Part shown: piece by piece, positions 1 to 5,457 of the stretch
Layout of the letters: every line of letters begins with the position of its first letter
Position numbering within the stretch: the stretch's first letter is position 1
Source: an uncultured bacterium
GTDB lineage: Bacteria > Margulisbacteria > WOR-1 > XYC2-FULL-46-14 > WPAF01
DNA length: 41,430 nucleotides
Direction: 5' to 3'
Assembly (NCBI GenBank): GCA_903930225.1
Contig: CAIYXV010000089.1
Span: 1-41,430, forward strand
Notes under the pieces: model-generated
What the model was told of the DNA's origin: nothing
Databases searched by the model: none
What the model saw: the letters and a program-made list of their open reading frames with translations, nothing else
Made by a program: the position numbers and the translations under genes

Positions 1-88
1 AATAGCCAACCGCCTCTAAAGACGAAGATTTACTCCCGCTGACGAAAATCGCTCCGATCATCTTAAAAACTCCGATATTTTCCGGCAT
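1..88 (-). CDS. Possible 5' end of a divergent gene running off the window
   Basis: Reading leftward from an ATG at 88-86 the frame stays open to the window edge (29 codons, beginning MPENIGVFKMIGAIFVSGSK). It would be divergent from comEA with about 33 bp between the two starts, a common arrangement here. A second in-frame ATG ten codons in could also be the start. The fragment is too short to recognise and an open frame of this length can arise by chance, so it is only a candidate. Confidence 0.3.
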   Translation of the reverse strand, partial: MPENIGVFKMIGAIFVSGSKSSSLEAVGY

Positions 89-121
89 ATAAATTGCTGT
101 TTGTTATCCGGGGTGATATAG

Positions 122-703
122 ATGGAGATAAAAGGGGAGCAGAAAGTAACGATCATCGGGCTAATGGTCGCGGTGGCCGTCGGCAGTGCGGTTTATTTTT
201 TCAATCACGCCGTCTGTCCGGCAAAACCGTCCCAGCTGCTTGACCAGCCGGAAAAGGTATTCGAAGCCAAATCCGATCCCTCACTTGTGGTCCATGTTTG
301 CGGGGCAGTGAGAAGGGAAGGGGTGTACCGGATGCGGGCGGGCGACCGCGTACTGGACGCGGTCCGGATGGCGGGCGGCGCAGTGATCAACGCGGACCTT
401 TCCGCTTTGAATCTCGCGGAAGAAATAAAGGACGGGGTGAAGATAACCGTTCCCCAGAAAGTTCAAATCATCGCCTCGGGAACGGTATCCGGCCAAAAAA
501 GCGGATCAATGCCCGAAAACGCTAAAATAGTCAACATTAATACCGCTTCCGCCGGTGAGCTTGACGCGCTTCCTGGTATCGGCCCGGCGACTGCGCAAAA
601 GATCATTGAGGCGCGGCCATTTTCAAAGCCGGAAGATCTTATAAAGATCCCGCGCTTCGGTAAAAGCAAATTCGATAAGATCAAAGACAGGGTATGCATA
701 TAG
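122..703 (+). CDS. comEA: ComEA-like competence DNA-binding protein
   Basis: 193 aa with an N-terminal membrane anchor (about residues 8-27), an SLBB-type domain (about 52-112, starting VVHVCGAVRREGVYRMRAGD) and a C-terminal pair of helix-hairpin-helix motifs (about 137-192, VNINTASAGELDALPGIGPA). This is the classic ComEA layout. In known systems it binds double-stranded DNA outside the inner membrane and passes it to the ComEC channel. A GGGGTGAT Shine-Dalgarno lies 5-6 nt before the ATG. comEC follows, but a RAYT element now separates the two genes. Length and motifs are intact, so it is probably functional. Function is from family knowledge. Confidence 0.93.
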   Translation: MEIKGEQKVTIIGLMVAVAVGSAVYFFNHAVCPAKPSQLLDQPEKVFEAKSDPSLVVHVCGAVRREGVYRMRAGDRVLDAVRMAGGAVINADLSALNLAEEIKDGVKITVPQKVQIIASGTVSGQKSGSMPENAKIVNINTASAGELDALPGIGPATAQKIIEARPFSKPEDLIKIPRFGKSKFDKIKDRVCI

Positions 704-723
704 ATCGCGGGATGAGAGAGTCT

Positions 724-757
724 TTAGATACCCACGATTTAAATCGTGGGTATCTAA
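724..757. repeat. REP palindrome, family A, copy 1
   Basis: A perfect 34-bp palindrome with core TACCCACGATTT and its reverse complement, 21 bp after the comEA stop. It marks the left side of the family-A RAYT element. Related palindromes lie at 1181-1212, 1229-1260 and 1376-1409, and a half copy lies around 1313-1329. Such hairpins are the substrates recognised by REP-associated tyrosine transposases. Confidence 0.85.
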
Positions 758-768
758 GATCCAGCCGA

Positions 769-1263
769 ATGAGCAGATATTTTCATGTATGGTTCACGAC
801 AAAACGCAAAAAACACTTCTTAATTGACGTGGTTGATCGGCAGCTTCATGGAATTATCTGGAATATATGCATAGAAAAAAGGATAGAGCTACTCGCGTAT
901 GAAACCATGCCTGATCATGTCCATTTATTGATAGGAGCCAATTCATTGAAAGATCTAATGAATTCAGTAAAAAAGATAAAAGGGATATCTTCAAGGCGAT
1001 TATCGCTCGAATTCCGCGCTCTGAAATGGCAGTGTCATATTAATAATATATGGGCAAAGGGATATGGATACAGAGAAATACCGGATAATCAGATCAAAGT
1101 TGTGATCGGATATATTAAGAATCAAAGAAAACATTTGTTTATAGCCGGAGAATACGAAAATACCAGCTGTAAGGCTAGGAGCAATACCCACGAATTAATT
1201 CGTGGGTATTGCCGAATATTGGCAGGGGGAAATACCTACGATTTAAATCGTAGGTATTTCTAA
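769..1263 (+). CDS. REP-associated (IS200-like) tyrosine transposase, family A
   Basis: About 164 aa from ATG 769, starting MSRYFHVWFTTKRKKHFL, a typical TnpA/RAYT N-terminus. An in-frame ATG at 694 lies inside the comEA end and would read through the left palindrome, so 769 is preferred. The HUH metal motif is HVH in MPDHVHLLIG, and the likely nucleophilic tyrosine is in VIGYIKNQRKH. The protein should cut and rejoin single-stranded DNA at the REP hairpins. Its last roughly 25 residues are encoded by the right-hand palindromes (NTHELIRGY, NTYDLNRRY), so the C-terminus may not be native. The gene is more AT-rich than its neighbours. Confidence 0.85.
   Translation: MSRYFHVWFTTKRKKHFLIDVVDRQLHGIIWNICIEKRIELLAYETMPDHVHLLIGANSLKDLMNSVKKIKGISSRRLSLEFRALKWQCHINNIWAKGYGYREIPDNQIKVVIGYIKNQRKHLFIAGEYENTSCKARSNTHELIRGYCRILAGGNTYDLNRRYF
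1181..1212. repeat. REP palindrome, family A, copy 2
   Basis: A perfect 32-bp palindrome, ACCCACGAATT with its complement. Its centre differs from copy 1 (GAATTAATTC against GATTTAAATC), with matching changes on both arms. It lies inside the 3' end of the transposase frame. Confidence 0.85.
1229..1260. repeat. REP palindrome, family A, copy 3
   Basis: A perfect 32-bp palindrome in which the usual CCCACG arm has become CCTACG and the other arm has the matching change to CGTAGG. Paired substitution keeps the hairpin. It overlaps the last codons of the transposase. Confidence 0.85.
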
Positions 1264-1267
1264 ATGT

Positions 1268-1411
1268 ATGTTTAAGCGCCCGCTGGTCGTAATAGCGGTC
1301 CTTTACGCGCTTATAATACCCACGATTTCAAGAGTGATAATGAGGTGCAGGATGAATAAATGTACATTGGCAGAGAATAATACCCACGATTTAAATCGTG
1401 GGTATTATTGA
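1268..1411 (+). pseudogene. Broken duplicate of the comEC 5' end
   Basis: An ATG at 1268 opens a 47-codon frame whose first 17 residues, MFKRPLVVIAVLYALII, match the comEC start MFKRPLVMIAIIYALII. The first 50 nt of the two copies agree at about 40 positions. Similarity stops abruptly at a half family-A palindrome (about 1313-1329). The frame ends TGA at 1409-1411, one base before the ATG of intact comEC (1413). It is probably the original or a donor copy of the comEC start, cut off by a REP-linked rearrangement. It might still act as a leader ORF for coupled translation. Confidence 0.7.
1376..1409. repeat. REP palindrome, family A, copy 4
   Basis: A perfect 34-bp palindrome with the same core as copy 1, ending 3 bp before the comEC ATG. 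In RNA it would form a hairpin next to the comEC start and could limit ribosome access. Confidence 0.85.
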
Positions 1412-1412
1412 T

Positions 1413-3299
1413 ATGTTCAAGCGTCCGCTGGTGATGATCGCGATCATTTACGCGCTGATCATCATTACCGTCCGTCCTTTTATTCCGGTCCCGGAAAAGA
1501 CCTTTATCAATAACGATCAGCCGCAAACCGGGCCCATCCCCGCGCTAAGCCAAAAATTTATGTCGGTGATCAAACAGACAACGCCCGCTCCCTATGACGC
1601 CCTGCTGGGCAGCATTGTCTTTGGCACCAGCGTTTCCCCGCTCGATCCCGATCTCAAGGAGAGCTATAAAAAAGCCGGCCTCGCGCATCTTTTGGTTGCG
1701 TCCGGAACGCAGGTCTCGATCCTGATCGGCGTCTGTCTGGTCGGGATGAGGTGCTTTAATGTTCCAATCAGCCTCGGCGTGATCTTTACCTCGATCGTAA
1801 ATATTTTATTTGCCCTGGTTTCCGGCTGCGGGGCATCGATCGTGCGCGCGGCGGTCATGGGAGAGATCACGCTGTTTAGCCTCTGGCTCAATAAAGATAC
1901 TGAAATGTACACCTCTCTTTCTCTTTCGGCTCTGGTCCTTATGATCCACGATCCGCTGGTGCTTTTTGACATTGGTTTTCAGCTGACGTTTGCCGCGACC
2001 TGGGCGCTTTTTTACCTGGCGCCGAAAATAGAGGAAAAGCTTCAAAGGCTTGCCATGTTCCAGGAAGAGGGGCCGGGAATGCTTCCGGCGCTGGCTTCGG
2101 TCTGCCTGGCGCCGATCCTGGCGACCATTCCCATCACTATGTTTAACTTCAACCAGTTCTCCCTGGTCGCGTTCTTTACTAACCTGATCGTCCTGCCGTG
2201 CGTTGAGGTCATAACCGTCATGGGATTTATTTCGACCGCGATCGGATGCCTGTTTTTGCCGGCGGCTTACGCTCTAAACGGCGCCCTTTATCTTTTGCTT
2301 ATCCTTCTCAACGAAATCGTGTATACTTTTACCAGTTTGCCGGGGGCCTGCCTGTATATCGCGGCTCCGCCGTTTTTTGTGTTTGTGCTTTATTACGCCG
2401 GACTGATCTATTATTTTGAGGGGAAAATGCGTTTAAAAGAAATAGGCAAAATATTGGCCGTGATTATAACGGTGATCGGGTTGATGTCGGCGCTGGCCCC
2501 GGTCTTTGCTTCAAAACAGCTGACCGTATCCGTGATCGACGTGAGGCAGGGGGATTCTATATTTATAGAGGCGCCTTCCGGCCGCACTATGCTGATCGAC
2601 GCGGGTCCCAAATATAGAAAAAGCGATGCCGGGAAGAGATGCGTCCTTCCTTTTCTTCACAGTAAAGGGATAAACAAGATCGATATCGTGGTGCTGACCC
2701 ATCCCCATGACGATCACGTCGGCGGCATGGTCTCGGTATTAAAAGACCTTCCGGTCGGCCTGGTGCTTGATTCCGGGCAGGCCCATACCAGCCGCGCGTA
2801 TCTGAATTTCTTAAAGACAATCGACCAGAAGAACATCCCATACAAAATAGCACGGGCGGGCCAGGCGATAGATCTGGGCGCGGAGATAAAAGCGGTGATA
2901 CTCAATCCGCAGGAGCCGTTCATTGAACAATCGGCGCTGAACAATAATTCGGTCGTGATCAGGCTGACTTACGGTAAAGTTTCATTTATGCTGACCGGGG
3001 ACATGGAAAAAGAAGGCGAGCAGCGGGTGATAAGTTCGTACAAGGGAAGCCTGCGGGCGCAGGTTTTGAAAGCGGGGCACCACGGCAGCCGTACCGCGAG
3101 CTCTCAGGAATTCCTGAACAAGGTTCGTCCGGAGATCGCGCTGATATCGGTAGGGGAGCACAACCAGTTCCATCATCCGCACCCTTCAACGCTTAAGAAA
3201 TTCGATGAAATGGGTATCAAAACCTTCCGCACCGACCGCAACGGCGCCATTACCGTAAAATGTGACGGGGAAAAATATTCTATCGAGACTCTAAAGTAG
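1413..3299 (+). CDS. comEC: ComEC/Rec2-type competence DNA channel
   Basis: About 628 aa from ATG 1413. A GTG at 1398 lies inside a REP palindrome and is unlikely to be the true start. The N-terminal membrane segment is followed after only about 60 aa by the Competence membrane domain (HLLVASGTQVSILIG, about residues 95-345). A C-terminal metallo-beta-lactamase-like domain (about 375-628) carries THPHDDHVGG and a GHHGS motif. ComEC carries single-stranded DNA across the inner membrane and the C-terminal domain is a proposed nuclease. Full-length homologues are usually 700-800 aa because of an OB-like DUF4131 region that appears shortened or absent here. No good ribosome site is seen at the start, which the repeats have rearranged. 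Confidence 0.9.
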   Translation: MFKRPLVMIAIIYALIIITVRPFIPVPEKTFINNDQPQTGPIPALSQKFMSVIKQTTPAPYDALLGSIVFGTSVSPLDPDLKESYKKAGLAHLLVASGTQVSILIGVCLVGMRCFNVPISLGVIFTSIVNILFALVSGCGASIVRAAVMGEITLFSLWLNKDTEMYTSLSLSALVLMIHDPLVLFDIGFQLTFAATWALFYLAPKIEEKLQRLAMFQEEGPGMLPALASVCLAPILATIPITMFNFNQFSLVAFFTNLIVLPCVEVITVMGFISTAIGCLFLPAAYALNGALYLLLILLNEIVYTFTSLPGACLYIAAPPFFVFVLYYAGLIYYFEGKMRLKEIGKILAVIITVIGLMSALAPVFASKQLTVSVIDVRQGDSIFIEAPSGRTMLIDAGPKYRKSDAGKRCVLPFLHSKGINKIDIVVLTHPHDDHVGGMVSVLKDLPVGLVLDSGQAHTSRAYLNFLKTIDQKNIPYKIARAGQAIDLGAEIKAVILNPQEPFIEQSALNNNSVVIRLTYGKVSFMLTGDMEKEGEQRVISSYKGSLRAQVLKAGHHGSRTASSQEFLNKVRPEIALISVGEHNQFHHPHPSTLKKFDEMGIKTFRTDRNGAITVKCDGEKYSIETLK

Positions 3300-5457
3300 C
3301 CGGTTTGGTCTTGGCTTCTCCGGTCGAGGGGACCGATACCGCGGTAAATGATTTGGTCGGGGTTTCAATTATTTTTGCCTTTGCCGCTTCCATCGTCGAC
3401 GGTTTTGAGAGCTGTCCCGCCGCGGAGATCATCCCGGTGTTCCAGAAGTCATTAACTTTTTTCTGAATGGGAGAGGTGCGGTACAGGACTTCGGCCGCTT
3501 CCGAGCGCGGGAACGGCTTGGCCGGTTCAAAATTCCAGCCCTCAAGGTATTTAAGCAGGCCGGCTTCTTTTGCCGGCAGGATGAATTTATTGGCCCAGAA
3601 CGTGTCTTTGAGATCTTTGAATGCCACTCCATCTTTTTCCGCAAGCTTGGCGAAACGCGCCAGGATGGTCACCCCTTCGGCGCGGTTAAGCACCTGATTG
3701 GGACGGAAGGTTTTATCCGGATAACCGGTCACCAGCCCCAGCTCAACTCCATAATTGACGTAGGGAGCGTACCAGGCGGTTCCTTTTATATCCTTGAACT
3801 TTACCTCGCTCTTTGCCTGTTCCCATTTATCATCTTCAATGTTCCCGGTCCTTACTAATAGGGCGGTCAATTCAGCGCGCGTGATCCCTTTTTCGGGACG
3901 GAAAGTGTTGTCAGGATATCCTTTGATCAGGCCGAGCACCGAGTTGAGCGCGATCGGCGCCAGCGCCCAGTAATCCATTGCCACGTCGTTAAAGGGCGCG
4001 ATCCTCAAGACTTTTACTTCATCGGTTATGCGGAAAGATTCGGACGGCAGGTAGCCTTCGAGCGCGATCACGTTCCGGCCGAAGTTGAGAGGGGTTGAGA
4101 TCTCGATGGTCCCGGTCTGCGTTATCGGATATCCGTTGCGGCGGACATCGGTTAGATCGACCAGCTCGAATACTTCCCTTACCTCGGAGGTCGATTCGAA
4201 GAGCGGCACTGTCCAGACGGTCTTCTGGTCCGAGATGATCTTACCCTTGGCCTCGGCCCGCAGCGTAACCGATTCGAGCGAAGTTATACTGCGGTCGGCC
4301 GGGAAAAGGAATTTGAAACCTGAAACTTTCTTTTTCATTTTTTTGCTGTAAGTAACGATCCGGTCGCCGACATAGGAGAGCGAGAAGTAGTGGGGGGTAT
4401 CCCCGGTGATCCCCGGCCGCGGCGCGAACGCATAATCAAAACGGAAAGCGGTATTTTTCAATCCGGCGCCAAAGGTGAACCCGGTATCGCCGTTCTCCTG
4501 GTTGATCCCCGCCCGGAGCGCGAGCATACTGATCGGCGTCCATTCCAGACCGGCATGGAACTGGAGGCCGGCTCCCATAACATCCCTGGGCAGGTCCATA
4601 TCGAGGCAGGCGACCACGTTCTGGTCGTTTTGCAGGAAAGCTTCTCTGGTATCGGGGCCAAACAGGTTCAGCGCTCCGCCCAGCTTAAGGTAGCCGCCGA
4701 GTTTTTCGGAAGCGGTGTTCCAGGCCATGCCGCTGCCCAGAAAATTCTGGACATTCGCCCCGAGATTAAGATAATGGTAAGGTTTGTATGACGCGGATAG
4801 GTCGACCCCGAACGCGCCCGCGTGATTGAACTGCCCTCCGCCGTTTAAGCTCTCGTTGAAGAACTTTAAATTGCCGCCGACCGACAGGTTATTCCAGGAG
4901 AGGGGGCGGGCGTAGGAAAGAAAGATGACATTGCTGTCCTGGCTTAACGCCTCGAGCGATGAATTGAGCACGATGCGGCCGGTCCCCGGATCGCGGCTGG
5001 TAGGGAATGACCCGCCGGTCTGCGCTCCGGCAAAGCCGACGCCGAAAGTTCCCCAGCCGGTAGGGACCACCCAGCTTCCCAGCGTGTAGGAAGTTTCATT
5101 CAGCATTAAATTCCTTGATAGCCCCATTATTTGCGGGAACTCAAGGTTAGCGAGGCCGGACGGGTTGATAAAAAGTCCTTCCCCGTCGTTGGACAGGCCG
5201 ACATGCGCGCCGCCCATCCCCAACGTACGCCCGCTGTAAATGGTGCGGCTGATGTCTGTGGCCGTACCGGTATCTGCCAATGCAGGAAAACTAAAGATTA
5301 ATAAGATCAATACAATAACAATAAATCCGAATTTCCTAAATCCGAATTCCGAACAAGGTGCCACCTTCGCCCGCCTTTGGCGAGGCTTCGGCGGATTATA
5401 TGGAAAAAATACATTGTTCGGATTTCGGACTTTCGGATTTTGGATTTTATGCGTCAT
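3280..5457 (-). CDS. Outer-membrane barrel protein with three C-terminal SLH domains
   Basis: 725 aa. The N-terminal 60 residues are partly built from repeat DNA, then a hydrophobic signal core (about 46-61, ending FPALA). Residues about 65-365 resemble PorV/UPF0164 barrels (RTLGMGGAHVGLSNDGEG, then FINPSGLA). A beta-rich linker (about 380-500) precedes three SLH repeats: FNDVAMDYWA with GYPDNTFRPEKGITRAE, FKDIKGTAWYA with GYPDKTFRPNQ, and FKDLKDTFWANK. SLH domains bind peptidoglycan-linked polymers, so the protein may tether the outer membrane to the wall. Its ATG overlaps the upstream stop (ATGA), supporting this start and coupled translation. Its 3' end overlaps comEC by 20 bp, convergently. 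Confidence 0.8.
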   Translation of the reverse strand: MTHKIQNPKVRNPNNVFFPYNPPKPRQRRAKVAPCSEFGFRKFGFIVIVLILLIFSFPALADTGTATDISRTIYSGRTLGMGGAHVGLSNDGEGLFINPSGLANLEFPQIMGLSRNLMLNETSYTLGSWVVPTGWGTFGVGFAGAQTGGSFPTSRDPGTGRIVLNSSLEALSQDSNVIFLSYARPLSWNNLSVGGNLKFFNESLNGGGQFNHAGAFGVDLSASYKPYHYLNLGANVQNFLGSGMAWNTASEKLGGYLKLGGALNLFGPDTREAFLQNDQNVVACLDMDLPRDVMGAGLQFHAGLEWTPISMLALRAGINQENGDTGFTFGAGLKNTAFRFDYAFAPRPGITGDTPHYFSLSYVGDRIVTYSKKMKKKVSGFKFLFPADRSITSLESVTLRAEAKGKIISDQKTVWTVPLFESTSEVREVFELVDLTDVRRNGYPITQTGTIEISTPLNFGRNVIALEGYLPSESFRITDEVKVLRIAPFNDVAMDYWALAPIALNSVLGLIKGYPDNTFRPEKGITRAELTALLVRTGNIEDDKWEQAKSEVKFKDIKGTAWYAPYVNYGVELGLVTGYPDKTFRPNQVLNRAEGVTILARFAKLAEKDGVAFKDLKDTFWANKFILPAKEAGLLKYLEGWNFEPAKPFPRSEAAEVLYRTSPIQKKVNDFWNTGMISAAGQLSKPSTMEAAKAKIIETPTKSFTAVSVPSTGEAKTKPATLESR
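5323..5448. repeat. Inverted AAATCCN heptamer repeat with a GC-rich hairpin in the centre
   Basis: The left arm (5323-5356) and right arm (5414-5448) carry degenerate AAATCCG-type heptamers in opposite orientation and end in the complementary pair CCGAACAA / TTGTTCGG. Between them sits CCGCC...GGCGG at 5371-5394. The whole unit lies inside the 5' coding region of the barrel-SLH gene, between its ATG and its hydrophobic signal core. Confidence 0.7.

Larger units (their letters stand above)
724..1260 (+). mobile_element. IS200-like RAYT element, family A, inserted between comEA and comEC
   Basis: A transposase gene (769-1263) bracketed by a palindrome on the left and two on the right. No target-site duplication is expected for HUH/Y1 transposition, and none is visible. 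The element separates comEA from comEC, which are normally adjacent. Boundaries are set by the outermost intact palindromes and are approximate. A half palindrome and a further complete palindrome lie to the right, up to 1409, and may be remnants of an additional event. Confidence 0.7.

Noticed and set aside
694-768. N-terminal extension of the family-A transposase to ATG 694
   Set aside because: It would overlap comEA and translate the left palindrome; homologous enzymes start at the MSRYFHVW-type sequence.
1398-1412. GTG 1398 as the comEC start
   Set aside because: It lies inside a REP palindrome; the duplicated copy upstream shows that the conserved start is MFKRP (ATG 1413).
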